Positions 1 through 8,325 of a stretch of DNA of 64,000 bases are shown here, piece by piece. The first letter of the stretch is position 1; every line of letters begins with the position of its first letter. Origin of the DNA: Pseudomonas sp. CFBP 13711 (GTDB lineage Bacteria; Pseudomonadota; Gammaproteobacteria; Pseudomonadales; Pseudomonadaceae); assembly GCF_014842265.1 (NCBI RefSeq), contig NZ_JACYVI010000001.1, positions 980,701 to 1,044,700 of the forward strand, written 5' to 3'. The position numbers were made by a program, and so were the translations under genes. The notes under the pieces are model-generated. The model saw only the letters and a list, made by a program, of their open reading frames with translations, was not told the origin of the DNA and did not search any database.

Positions 1-720
1 CTGGTCATTGCCGTAGGTCAGCGAAGACTCGTTGCGCAGTCGCCAGGCACCGAGGTTCACGCCGTTGCGAACACTCAGGTAATACTGATACTGATCCTGA
101 TCTTGAGCCTGGCCGCTGCGGGAGCGACGCGCGCCGCTGAAGTTGTAATTCACGAAACCGACCGTCTCGCCCTCGTCCCATAACTCCGGCGGCACGTAAC
201 CGCGAGCGCTGCGCGACATCATCGCCTGAGGGATGCTGATGTTCAGGCGCAGGCTCGCCGGCTGATAATCGACGCGGGCAAATTCGACCCGCGCCGGGAG
301 ATCGAAACAGGCTGTTGGCAAAGCCTCACCGGCCTGCACGGCGTCGGTGTTCATGCCGAACTGGCGGAGCATGTCCAGGGTGAGGCAAGCCTCGACGGTG
401 CCTTTCGCGGCATTGGAGACGAAGTTGATGTCACGCCGCCCGCTCGACACACGGTTGACGTAGACATCCACCCGATAGCTTCCGGGGACCACGCTGTTGC
501 CTTGCAAAAACGTCGCGAGATCGGCGGGCTGATCGGTGCCCTGAATGAACGAGGTATTGAATTTCACATGGGTCGCGGCGCTGTTTTGATCAGTCATTGC
601 AGTCGCAGGCGAGGCCAGTGCCAGCCCTGCCGATGCAAGGATAATCCTCGCCACCGGGGTGATCCGAAACGGCTCATGCGCCGGATGCCTGCGGTCGAGG
701 TGTGAAGAGCATGCTGCCAT
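1..720 (-). CDS. Fimbrial outer-membrane usher, N-terminal part (cut by window edge)
   Basis: Usher of a chaperone-usher pilus: a beta-barrel secretion pore that takes chaperone-bound subunits and extrudes the fibre. Only the first 240 codons are in the window; the frame stays open to base 1. The start at 718-720 gives an unusually long basic leader, then a hydrophobic stretch ending ASPATA, a usual signal-peptide end, followed by the usher N-terminal domain with VKFNTSFIQG near residue 50 and the family-typical GVNLGAWRLRNESSLTY at the window edge. An AAGGGA Shine-Dalgarno lies 9 bases upstream. The C-terminal pore and plug cannot be seen. It follows the chaperone gene by about 160 bases on the same strand. 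Confidence 0.9.
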   Translation of the reverse strand, partial: MAACSSHLDRRHPAHEPFRITPVARIILASAGLALASPATAMTDQNSAATHVKFNTSFIQGTDQPADLATFLQGNSVVPGSYRVDVYVNRVSSGRRDINFVSNAAKGTVEACLTLDMLRQFGMNTDAVQAGEALPTACFDLPARVEFARVDYQPASLRLNISIPQAMMSRSARGYVPPELWDEGETVGFVNYNFSGARRSRSGQAQDQDQYQYYLSVRNGVNLGAWRLRNESSLTYGNDQ

Positions 721-882
721 CCGTGCATATCCCTTTTGGTGATCTCGGGGTTCCATTGGCGGGTTTCACTCGTGTTCTCGATTCCGAGGGCGCTGGCAAA
801 CCACGTTTGGCAGGCGGAAGACGCTGGAGCCGCATGACGGCGACCGAAGAAAACCTGGGCGAAAGCCTTCCCGACTGAGTAG

Positions 883-1626
883 CTACTCGGCGCCGGTGAT
901 GACGTTGGCGACATTGATGGCTTGAGTCGTCTGGCCACCGGAGACCCTCGCGCTGTACGGCTCCTGCGCGCCGAAATCGTTGATGCTGATGAACCGCAGG
1001 TCCACCGCGTGACCGCTGGCCAGTCTGGTGAGCGGCAATTGGACGGTCTGCCTTGGCGCAAGCATCCTGCTGTCCGCCTTGAACAGCGTCTTGCCCTGCT
1101 GCCGCGCGTCGATCTGGATCATCGACACGTGATAAGGCGTCGGATTACTGACTTCCAGCTGGCCGTCATGTACGCGCCACTGCAGGCTTTTTGCCGCATC
1201 GAGGGGATCGCCATTCAGCCCGGCGGGCCGGTAGAAGAGCTTGATGCGCTGGCGAATCGCGATCTGCAGCTGGTTGTCCTTCGCCGATTGCGGGATCTCC
1301 TGGACGTTGAGCCAGAACACCGACTCGCGGTCGTTGGGCAAACCTTCGCCGGCGTAGATCACCCGAATCATTTGCCGGGCACTGCCTGCCATTCGCGCCA
1401 GCGGCGGGGTGACGACGAAGGGCAGATTCTCGGTGTCGCTCTGCGCTTCAAGCCATGACTGGGCGAGGATGTCAGCCGTGCCGCTGTTGTTCACAACGAA
1501 ACTGACCTCCTTGTCCGTGGCCTGGTAGATGACACGCGTGGTGTTGAGCACGATGCCCGCCTGCGCCGGGGCAGCCAGAAGCAACCCCAGCCAGAGGGCG
1601 GAGCCGCGAAGGAATTCAGGAAACAT
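883..1626 (-). CDS. Periplasmic fimbrial chaperone (PapD/FimC family)
   Basis: Periplasmic chaperone that completes the immunoglobulin fold of pilus subunits by donor-strand complementation and delivers them to the usher. The start at 1626 begins with a clear signal peptide (MFPEFLRGSALWLGLLLAAP, cut after AQA). The mature protein shows the PapD pattern: GIVLNTTRVIYQ at the N-terminus with the conserved Arg, VTPPLARM, the RQMIRVIY strand, ESVFWLNVQEIP, and the basic RQRIKLFYRP strand. A longer form from 1680 is open but puts 18 residues before the signal peptide. About 247 aa, normal for the family. It lies between the pilin and usher genes. Confidence 0.93.
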   Translation of the reverse strand: MFPEFLRGSALWLGLLLAAPAQAGIVLNTTRVIYQATDKEVSFVVNNSGTADILAQSWLEAQSDTENLPFVVTPPLARMAGSARQMIRVIYAGEGLPNDRESVFWLNVQEIPQSAKDNQLQIAIRQRIKLFYRPAGLNGDPLDAAKSLQWRVHDGQLEVSNPTPYHVSMIQIDARQQGKTLFKADSRMLAPRQTVQLPLTRLASGHAVDLRFISINDFGAQEPYSARVSGGQTTQAINVANVITGAE

Positions 1627-1699
1627 GGTGAGACCGTCTTGGGCTGTGAGGTGGATAAGCCAGGAAGGCGAGCGAGCCATTGCCCGCTCGCCTGCTACA

Positions 1700-2331
1700 T
1701 CACTCGTAATCCATCACGAACGGCAGGAAGCCGTCGGCATTACCCGGGTTGGTTGTCGCGCCGTTGAGGACATAAACGGCGCCGAAGTTGATCTCGGCGG
1801 TCGCGCCATCGGCGCCGTCCTTGACCAGCGGCGTGTCGATGGTTTCGTTGCCGCTCAGGTCCATCAACTGGTTGGACGCATTGAGCAGGCCGATGCCCAC
1901 GCCGTCCGCCGCGCCGGTAGCCCGCAGCAGTTTCTGGTCGAGGTTATCCAGACCGCTGCCCTGACGGGCGACGAAGCGCATGTTCACGGTGTTGTATTGA
2001 GCGGCGCCGCCGGTGCAATTGACCAGCAGCTGGATGGGCGATGCAGTTTCAAGTTTGTTGTCGGCGAAGAGACCGATGTCGGAAAACGAGACGTTGCCCA
2101 GGTCGACATTGATCTCGCCGGGGTTGTTGCCAGGGGTGGCGCCAGTCCCGGCGCCGATGTCACACGTGATGTTGGTCAGGGTGCCGGTGAAAACAAGTTT
2201 TCGATGTCACACGTGATGTTGGTCAGGGTGCCGGTGAAAACAAGTTTGCCGTTGTTCGCAGCATTCGCGGTCCCGGAAATGCCAAGCCCCATTGCGGCCA
2301 CGATAGCCAGGGTAAGAGAAAGCTTTTTCAT
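1700..2331 (-). pseudogene. Major fimbrial subunit (type 1 pilin), frameshifted by an internal tandem duplication
   Basis: The frame starts at 2331 with MKKLSLTLAIVAAMGLGISG, a good signal peptide, then NNGKLVFTGTLTNITCDI, the usual pilin N-terminus with its first cysteine. It then runs into a second copy of the segment it has just read and stops at TGA (2176-2178) after 51 residues. Removing one 47-base copy restores one frame to 1700, giving 194 aa with the second pilin cysteine (LLVNCTGG) and the C-terminal FVMDYE. The Shine-Dalgarno (AGGAA) is intact and the rest looks undamaged, so the break is recent, reversible, or an assembly error. The chaperone and usher follow at once. Confidence 0.88.
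2155..2247. repeat. 47-bp-period tandem duplication inside the pilin gene
   Basis: Bases 2155-2200 and 2202-2247 are identical over 46 bases, separated by a single T, so the period is 47 and not a multiple of three. Each copy encodes the pilin segment from KLVFTG to CDI. The second copy causes the frameshift described for the pilin gene. Confidence 0.95.
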
Positions 2332-2672
2332 ATAACGACGTTCCTTGTGTCGATTCGTGTGTGCCCAAAAGGACGAGAGGAACTATAAGCAGCGCTTCCA
2401 GGATCGGCTGTCAGGCGTTCTACATCCTGTGGATTGAAAGGACAGTGGCGCGCGTCGGAACTTTCGGTAGGAGATGACGCTATTGTTTCAGAGGCCTCAC
2501 CGGGCGGGGGTTTGCGGAGTAACCCTCGCGAAGAACCTTCACCAACCTTCGCGCCTGGCACCTAACCGCCGACCTGAAAAACGCGCCCATGTAAAAGTCT
2601 CACCCACGAAAAACCCCGGCTCAATGGAACCGGGGTCGTCAGTGGGGATCGGGAATCGAGGGGAGGCAGTGC
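2332..2672. other. Intergenic region upstream of the pilin gene
   Basis: Gap between the short fimbrial protein and the pilin gene, both on the minus strand. It holds the terminator at 2613-2636 and must hold the pilin promoter. I see no clear promoter consensus and no credible small gene; an open frame on the minus strand over 2328-2561 has no recognisable content. Confidence 0.5.
2608..2637 (-). terminator. Rho-independent terminator after the short fimbrial gene
   Basis: On the minus strand a CCCCGG...CCGGGG stem with a 10-base loop is followed directly by five T residues. It lies about 36 bases after the stop of the short fimbrial protein and separates it from the pilin-chaperone-usher genes. 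Confidence 0.8.
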
Positions 2673-3002
2673 CTACTGGTAGGTCAGCGTGACAATTCCC
2701 GCGCGGGGGCTCTGCGGGTCGGAAACCAGTTCGGTGTAACGTGCCTGCACGGGCACAACGCCTTTGCCGCAGGCGTCGTTGTGGCGACTCAGGCCCACGG
2801 TGACGTCAGGGTCGGCCTGCAAGGTCGTCGGAAGTAATGCCGCCGACGGAGCGCTCAAGACCTGGGCGTCGCACGCGGCATTCACCACGCTGCCATGAAA
2901 CATCAGGCCACCTTGGGCGGCCCACGCGGTGGACCCCGCTATGGCGTCAGCGCCGAGAACTGCGACCGAGAACAACAACGAAACAGCCATGAGGCTTTTC
3001 AT
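2673..3002 (-). CDS. Short two-cysteine fimbrial-like secreted protein
   Basis: A 109-aa secreted protein. The start at 3002 has a GGAG Shine-Dalgarno 8 bases upstream and begins MKSLMAVSLLFSVAVLGADA, a signal peptide. The mature part has FHGSVVNAACDAQ near its start, resembling the pilin pattern around the first cysteine, a second cysteine at NDACGKG, and a C-terminal GIVTLTYQ like the last strand of a pilin. It is much shorter than a usual pilin (150-180 aa), so it may be a minor or adaptor subunit or a reduced derivative. It is first in the locus, with a terminator behind it. Confidence 0.72.
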   Translation of the reverse strand: MKSLMAVSLLFSVAVLGADAIAGSTAWAAQGGLMFHGSVVNAACDAQVLSAPSAALLPTTLQADPDVTVGLSRHNDACGKGVVPVQARYTELVSDPQSPRAGIVTLTYQ

Positions 3003-3195
3003 GACACACACTCCGGAGTAGAGCCGCTTACCGACGTAAGTCAGAGCCCTGTGAACAAGCATTCAGAACTCACGAAGTTTATGTAAGAATTTTCCCCGTC
3101 ACAGTAGAACTCGTTCATCGAAACTCGTGGCTTCTATTTGGGTATCGCCCTGCGGCCTTGTTTCTTTACCCACGTTCATCGTCTGCCCTTATTCA

Positions 3196-3213
3196 CCTGA
3201 CAATATTGACAGG
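3196..3213. promoter_or_regulatory. CusR-box-like palindrome upstream of the RND operon
   Basis: The 18-base site CCTGACAATATTGACAGG pairs at 8 of 9 positions. Its core TGACAA-2-TTGaCA matches the pattern known for CusR/CopR-type response regulators (TGACAA-N2-TTGTCA). It lies 85 bases before the adaptor start, and its right half contains a TTGACA hexamer that could serve as a -35. The operon ends with a regulator of just this class, so autoregulation is a reasonable inference. The remainder of the 3003-3298 gap shows nothing else I can name. Confidence 0.65.
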
Positions 3214-3298
3214 CAGCAGTCATTTTGCTGACCGGGTCAAAGGGTTATAAAGGACGCTCCCGGTTACGCCCCTCATTCACTGGTTGGCCTGTCCCTGT

Positions 3299-4459
3299 AT
3301 GCAGAAGAAGAACAAAATCGTGATGCTCGCGACCCTGTTGGTCGTGCTCGTAGTGACAGGCGTCTGGGCATTGACTCGCCCCGCAGCGAAAAAAGTCAGC
3401 GCCCCCGTTGCCGTACCGGTGCGCGTGATCACCGTGACTCAGGAAGACGTGCCGCGTTATGTCACCGGGATCGGCTCGGTGCTGTCGCTGCAAAGCGTGG
3501 TGATTCGCCCTCAGGTGGACGGCATTCTGACCAAAGTGCTGGTAAAGGAAGGGCAGCTGGTGAAGGCGGGGGATCTGCTGGCAACCATCGATGATCGTTC
3601 GATCCGCGCTGCCCTCGATCAGGCCAAAGCGCTGTTGACCCAGAGCCAGGCGCAGCTGAACGTGGCCAATGTCGACCTCAAGCGCTACAAGCTGCTGACC
3701 GTCGACAACAGCATCTCGAAACAGCAGTACGATCAGCAGCAAGCGTTGGTCGATCAACTCAAGGCCACGGCGCTGGGCAATCAGGCGTCGATCAACGCCT
3801 CGCAGGTACAGCTTTCCTACACGCAAATACGTTCGCCTGTGACAGGCCGGGTCGGCATCCGCAACGTTGACGAAGGCAACTTCCTGCGCGTCAGCGATGC
3901 GACCGGGCTGTTCTCGGTCACGCAGATCGACCCGGTGGCGGTCGAGTTTTCCCTGCCGCAGCAGATGCTGCCAACGCTGCATGATCTGATCGCCTCCAGC
4001 ACGCCCGCGCCGGTCAACGCTTACCTCGGCGAAGGCGCAACCGGCACGCTCCTGGGTCAGGGCAAGTTGCTGCTGATCGACAATCAGGTGGCGGCCAGCA
4101 CGGGCACCATTCGCGCCAAAGCGATATTCGACAACGCCACAGAGAAGCTGTGGCCCGGGCAACTGGTGACCGTGCGCATTCAGACCGCCATCGACCGCAG
4201 TGCCCTGAAGGTCTCGCCGCAAGTGGTGCAGCGCGGCATCGACCAGCATTACGTGTATCGGATCAAAGGCGACACGGCTGAAGTGGTGCCGGTCAACGTG
4301 CTGTATCAGGACAGCGACCTGATGCTCATCAGCGGGGTGGAGGCCAATGACGTGCTGGTCAGCGATGGTCAGTCACGTTTGAAAAACGGCGCGCGGATCG
4401 AGGTGGTCAAGGGTGATCCTGTAGACACCCTCGCCGACTCCACCGGGGCGGCAAAATGA
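3299..4459 (+). CDS. RND efflux periplasmic adaptor (membrane fusion protein)
   Basis: Adaptor that joins an inner-membrane RND pump to an outer-membrane channel. The ATG at 3299 gives 386 aa starting MQKKNKIVMLATLLVVLVV, a single N-terminal membrane anchor without a lipobox; a TTG at 3284 would add five residues. A barrel-sandwich/lipoyl half follows (VVIRPQVDGILTKVLVKEG, about residues 60-100), then a coiled-coil hairpin rich in Q, A and L (about 100-165), the second lipoyl half (QIRSPVTGRVGIRNVDEGN), and beta-barrel domains. It overlaps the pump gene by four bases (ATGA). Most like the MdtA/MexE-type HAE1 adaptors; the substrate cannot be told. Confidence 0.92.
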   Translation: MQKKNKIVMLATLLVVLVVTGVWALTRPAAKKVSAPVAVPVRVITVTQEDVPRYVTGIGSVLSLQSVVIRPQVDGILTKVLVKEGQLVKAGDLLATIDDRSIRAALDQAKALLTQSQAQLNVANVDLKRYKLLTVDNSISKQQYDQQQALVDQLKATALGNQASINASQVQLSYTQIRSPVTGRVGIRNVDEGNFLRVSDATGLFSVTQIDPVAVEFSLPQQMLPTLHDLIASSTPAPVNAYLGEGATGTLLGQGKLLLIDNQVAASTGTIRAKAIFDNATEKLWPGQLVTVRIQTAIDRSALKVSPQVVQRGIDQHYVYRIKGDTAEVVPVNVLYQDSDLMLISGVEANDVLVSDGQSRLKNGARIEVVKGDPVDTLADSTGAAK

Positions 4460-7400
4460 ACAGCCGCGGTTCTATCTCCGCATGGTGCGTCAACCACCCG
4501 ATCGCCACCGTTTTGCTGACCTTCGCGCTGGTGCTGCTGGGCTGCATCGCCTTCCCTCGCCTGCCGGTGGCGCCGCTGCCGGAAGCCGAATTCCCAACGA
4601 TTCAGGTCGCCGCCCAGTTGCCCGGCGCCAGCCCGGAAACCATGGCGTCGTCGGTGGCGACGCCCCTTGAAGTGCAGTTCAGCGCCATTCCCGGCATGAC
4701 CCAGATGACGTCGAGCAGCGCGCTGGGCTCCACCAACCTGACGCTGCAGTTCACCCTCAACAAAAGCATCGACACCGCCGCGCAGGAAGTGCAGGCAGCC
4801 ATCAACACGGCAGCCGGGCGCTTGCCCGCGGATTTGCCAACGCTGCCGACCTGGCGCAAGGTCAACCCGGCGGACAGCCCGGTGCTGATCCTCAGCGTCA
4901 GCTCGAACCTGATGCCCGGCACCGAGCTCAGCGACGTCACCGAATCCCTGCTGGCGCGTCAGTTGAGCCAGATCGACGGCGTCGGACAGGTCAACATCAC
5001 CGGTCAGCAACGTCCGGCGATTCGTGTCCAGGCGGCGCCCGAGAAACTCGCGTCGATCGGGCTTACCCTCGCCGATCTGCGGGAATCCCTGCAGCAGACC
5101 AGCCTCAACCTGGCCAAGGGCGCGCTGTACGGCAAAGACAGCATCTCCACCCTCGCCTCCAACGACCAGCTGTTTCAGGCGAAGGACTACGAGCAACTGA
5201 TCGTTTCCTACAAAGACGGCGCGCCGGTTCATTTGCGCGACGTGGCGCGGGTCGTCAACGGCTCGGAAAACGCCTACGTGCGCGCCTGGTCCGGGGATCA
5301 GCAGGGTGTGAACATCGTGGTGTTTCGCCAGCCCGGCGCGAACATCGTCGAGACAGTCGATCGCGTACTCGGCCAGTTGCCCAAGTTGCAGGAAATGCTC
5401 CCGGCGTCGGTGGACGTCTCGGTGCTCAGCGACCGCACCAAAACCATCCGTGCGTCGCTGCATGAAGTGGAAATGACGCTGCTGATCGCCATCGCCCTGG
5501 TCATCGCGGTCATGGCGCTGTTCCTCCGACAGCTCTCGGCGACACTGATCGTGACCGCCGTGCTGGGCGTGTCCCTCGTCGCCAGTTTCGCGCTGATGTA
5601 CGTGCTCGGCTTCAGCCTGAACAACCTGACATTGGTGGCGATCGTGGTTGCCGTGGGGTTTGTCGTCGACGATGCAATTGTCGTGGTCGAGAACATCCAT
5701 CGGCACCTGGAAGCCGGCGACAGCATGCGCGATGCGGCAATCAAGGGTTCCAGTGAAATCGGCTTCACCGTGGTGTCGATCAGCTTCTCGCTGATTGCCG
5801 CGTTCATTCCGCTGCTGTTCATGGGCGGCGTGGTCGGCAGGCTGTTCAAGGAGTTCGCACTGACCGCGACGTCGACCATCCTGATTTCGGTGGTGGTGTC
5901 GCTGACGCTGGCGCCGACCCTCGCGGCGCTGTTCATGCGCGCACCGAAACACGATCCCCACGCCAAGCCCGGCTTTGGTGAGCGACTGCTCGCGCGGTAT
6001 GCCCGCGGCGTGCGCTTCGCCCTCGCCCACCAGCGATTGATGATGGGGATTTTTGGCCTGACCCTGGTGCTGGCGGTGGCCGGCTACGTGCTGATCCCCA
6101 AAGGTTTCTTCCCGGTGCAGGACACCGGCATGGTGCTGGGCACGAGCGAAGCGGCGGCGGATATTTCATTCCCGGACATGATCGAGAAACATAAACAGCT
6201 GGCGAAAATCATCGCCGCCGACCCGGCGGTTAAGGCGTTTTCCCATTCGGTGGGCGTCAGCGGCAGTAACCAGACGATTGCCAACGGCCGGGTGTGGATT
6301 GCTCTCAAAGACCGCGAAGACCGCGATGTGACAGCCAGCCAGTTCATTGACCGGATCCGGCCGAAACTGGCGCAGATCCCCGGCATCGTCCTGTACCTGC
6401 GGGCCGGGCAGGACATCAACCTGAGTTCAGGGCCGAGCCGCGCGCAGTATCAGTACGTGCTCAAGAGTAACGACGGCGCGCTGCTGAATGTCTGGACGCA
6501 GAAGCTGACCGATAAGCTGAAAACTCTGCCGGCTTTCCGCGACCTCTCCAACGACTTGCAACTGGGCGGCAGCGTCACCCATCTGGACATCGACCGCAGC
6601 GCCGCCGCGCGCTTCGGCCTGACCACGGCGGACGTCGATCAGGCGCTGTACGACGCCTTTGGTCAGCGGCAGATCAACGAATACCAGACCGACATCAACC
6701 AGTACAAAGTCATTCTGGAGCTGGAGCCGCAACAGCGCGGCAAGGCCGAAAGCCTGAACTACTTCTACCTGCGTTCGCCGCTGACCAATGAAATGGTGCC
6801 GCTGTCAGCGCTGGCCAAGGTCGGTGCGCCGAAGATGGGCCCGTTGTCGATCAGCCATGACGGCATGTTCCCGGCCGCCAACCTGTCGTTCAACCTGTCG
6901 GCGGGCGTGGCGCTGGGGGATGCCGTGGTGCTGCTCGATCAGGCGAAGAACGAAATCGGCATGCCGGCCTCGATCATCGGCAACTTCCAGGGCGCGGCCC
7001 AGGCGTTCCAGAGTTCGCTGGCCAACCAGCCGTGGCTGATTCTTGCCGCGCTGGTGGCGGTGTACATCATCCTTGGCGTGCTTTATGAAAGCTTCGTCCA
7101 TCCGCTGACCATCATTTCCACCCTGCCCTCCGCCGGTATCGGTGCGCTGTTGCTGCTGTGGCTGATGGGTCAGGACTTTTCGATCATGGGCCTGATCGGG
7201 ATCGTGCTGCTGATCGGCATCGTCAAGAAGAACGGCATCCTGCTGGTGGACTTCGCGCTGGACGCTCAACGCAATCGCGGAATGTCCCCGCGTGACGCCA
7301 TTTATGAAGCGTGTCTGACGCGCTTCCGGCCCATCATCATGACCACGCTGGCCGCATTGCTCGGCGCGCTGCCTTTGATGCTCGGTTATGGTGTCGGCGC

Positions 7401-7623
7401 TGAACTGCGTCAGCCGTTGGGCATTGCCGTTGTCGGGGGATTGCTGGTGAGCCAGGCGCTGACGCTGTTCACCACGCCGGTGATCTACCTGCAGCATGAG
7501 CGACTTTTCCATCGCCAGCGTCCGACGCCGGACCCGACAGCGCCAGGCTCGACAGCGTCCAGGCCAGCCGCAGTCCAACTGGGTGCGGAAAAGCAGGCCG
7601 TTGAAACAAGCACCTATAAGTAA
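4456..7623 (+). CDS. RND multidrug efflux pump, inner-membrane subunit (HAE1 family)
   Basis: Proton-driven pump of 1055 aa, full length for the family. TM1 is at about residues 13-30 (IATVLLTFALVLLGCIAFPRLP), followed by a large periplasmic porter domain, TM2-6 from about 335, with the proton-relay aspartates in TM4 (VGFVVDDAIVVVENIHRH, about residue 405), a second periplasmic domain, and the last membrane block from about 855. The double Asp of TM4 is typical of the drug (HAE1) rather than the metal (HME) branch. Translationally coupled to the adaptor. No outer-membrane factor gene follows, so it presumably borrows one (OprM/TolC-like) from elsewhere. Close to MdtB/MdtC or MuxB/C in type. 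Confidence 0.93.
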   Translation: MNSRGSISAWCVNHPIATVLLTFALVLLGCIAFPRLPVAPLPEAEFPTIQVAAQLPGASPETMASSVATPLEVQFSAIPGMTQMTSSSALGSTNLTLQFTLNKSIDTAAQEVQAAINTAAGRLPADLPTLPTWRKVNPADSPVLILSVSSNLMPGTELSDVTESLLARQLSQIDGVGQVNITGQQRPAIRVQAAPEKLASIGLTLADLRESLQQTSLNLAKGALYGKDSISTLASNDQLFQAKDYEQLIVSYKDGAPVHLRDVARVVNGSENAYVRAWSGDQQGVNIVVFRQPGANIVETVDRVLGQLPKLQEMLPASVDVSVLSDRTKTIRASLHEVEMTLLIAIALVIAVMALFLRQLSATLIVTAVLGVSLVASFALMYVLGFSLNNLTLVAIVVAVGFVVDDAIVVVENIHRHLEAGDSMRDAAIKGSSEIGFTVVSISFSLIAAFIPLLFMGGVVGRLFKEFALTATSTILISVVVSLTLAPTLAALFMRAPKHDPHAKPGFGERLLARYARGVRFALAHQRLMMGIFGLTLVLAVAGYVLIPKGFFPVQDTGMVLGTSEAAADISFPDMIEKHKQLAKIIAADPAVKAFSHSVGVSGSNQTIANGRVWIALKDREDRDVTASQFIDRIRPKLAQIPGIVLYLRAGQDINLSSGPSRAQYQYVLKSNDGALLNVWTQKLTDKLKTLPAFRDLSNDLQLGGSVTHLDIDRSAAARFGLTTADVDQALYDAFGQRQINEYQTDINQYKVILELEPQQRGKAESLNYFYLRSPLTNEMVPLSALAKVGAPKMGPLSISHDGMFPAANLSFNLSAGVALGDAVVLLDQAKNEIGMPASIIGNFQGAAQAFQSSLANQPWLILAALVAVYIILGVLYESFVHPLTIISTLPSAGIGALLLLWLMGQDFSIMGLIGIVLLIGIVKKNGILLVDFALDAQRNRGMSPRDAIYEACLTRFRPIIMTTLAALLGALPLMLGYGVGAELRQPLGIAVVGGLLVSQALTLFTTPVIYLQHERLFHRQRPTPDPTAPGSTASRPAAVQLGAEKQAVETSTYK

Positions 7624-7647
7624 GCATCAACAAGTGAGCGTGGACCG

Positions 7648-8325
7648 ATGCGTGTCCTGATTATCGAAGACGAAGAGAAAACCGCCGATTACCTGCACCG
7701 GGGCCTGACCGAGCAGGGTTACACCACCGACGTCGCGCGCGAAGGCATCGAAGGCCTGCACATGGCGCTGGAGAGTGAATACGCGGTGATCATTCTCGAC
7801 GTCATGCTGCCGGGTCTGGACGGTTATGGCGTGCTGCGTGCCCTGCGCGCGCGCAAACAGACGCCGGTGATCATGCTCACCGCCCGCGAGAACGTCGACG
7901 ATCGCATACGCGGCCTGCGCGAAGGCGCTGACGATTACCTCGGCAAGCCGTTCTCGTTTCTGGAACTGGTGGCGCGTTTGCAAGCCCTGACCCGACGCAG
8001 CGGCGGTCACGAGCCGGTGCAGATCAGCGTCGCCGATTTGTGGATCGACCTGATCAGCCGCAAGGCCACGCGGGCCGGCGTGCGTCTGGACCTCACTGCC
8101 AAGGAGTTTTCGCTGCTCAGCGTACTGGCCCGGCGTCAGGGGGAAATCCTGTCGAAGACGTCGATTGCCGAGATGGTCTGGGACGTGAATTTCGACAGCG
8201 ATGCCAACGTCGTCGAAGTCGCGATCAAACGCCTGCGCGCCAAGCTCGACGGGCCGTTCGAGCAGAAACTGCTGCACACCATCCGCGGCATGGGTTACGT
8301 GCTGGAGAGCCGTCGTGTCGACTAA
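7648..8325 (+). CDS. OmpR-family response regulator (CusR/IrlR type)
   Basis: DNA-binding response regulator of 225 aa. Receiver domain at residues 1-115 with the acidic pair IIEDEE, phospho-acceptor Asp in ILDVMLPG (about residue 51), the switch Thr in VIMLTARE, and Lys in YLGKPF. The C-terminal winged helix (about 128-222) has the OmpR signature ending IRGMGYVLE. Residues such as KTADYLHRGLTEQGY and REGADDYLGKPFSFLEL are typical of the heavy-metal regulator group (CusR, CopR, IrlR). It starts 25 bases after the pump gene and overlaps the kinase gene. Probable target: the palindrome at 3196-3213. Confidence 0.93.
   Translation: MRVLIIEDEEKTADYLHRGLTEQGYTTDVAREGIEGLHMALESEYAVIILDVMLPGLDGYGVLRALRARKQTPVIMLTARENVDDRIRGLREGADDYLGKPFSFLELVARLQALTRRSGGHEPVQISVADLWIDLISRKATRAGVRLDLTAKEFSLLSVLARRQGEILSKTSIAEMVWDVNFDSDANVVEVAIKRLRAKLDGPFEQKLLHTIRGMGYVLESRRVD

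Noticed and set aside
1700..1987. C-terminal pilin segment read as a separate 95-aa gene
   Set aside because: It begins inside the pilin fold, has no signal peptide or ribosome site, and joins perfectly to the N-terminal part once the duplication is removed.
4369..6030. 553-codon minus-strand frame opposite the RND pump
   Set aside because: His/Gln/Arg-rich shadow of the pump gene; no ribosome site or domain.
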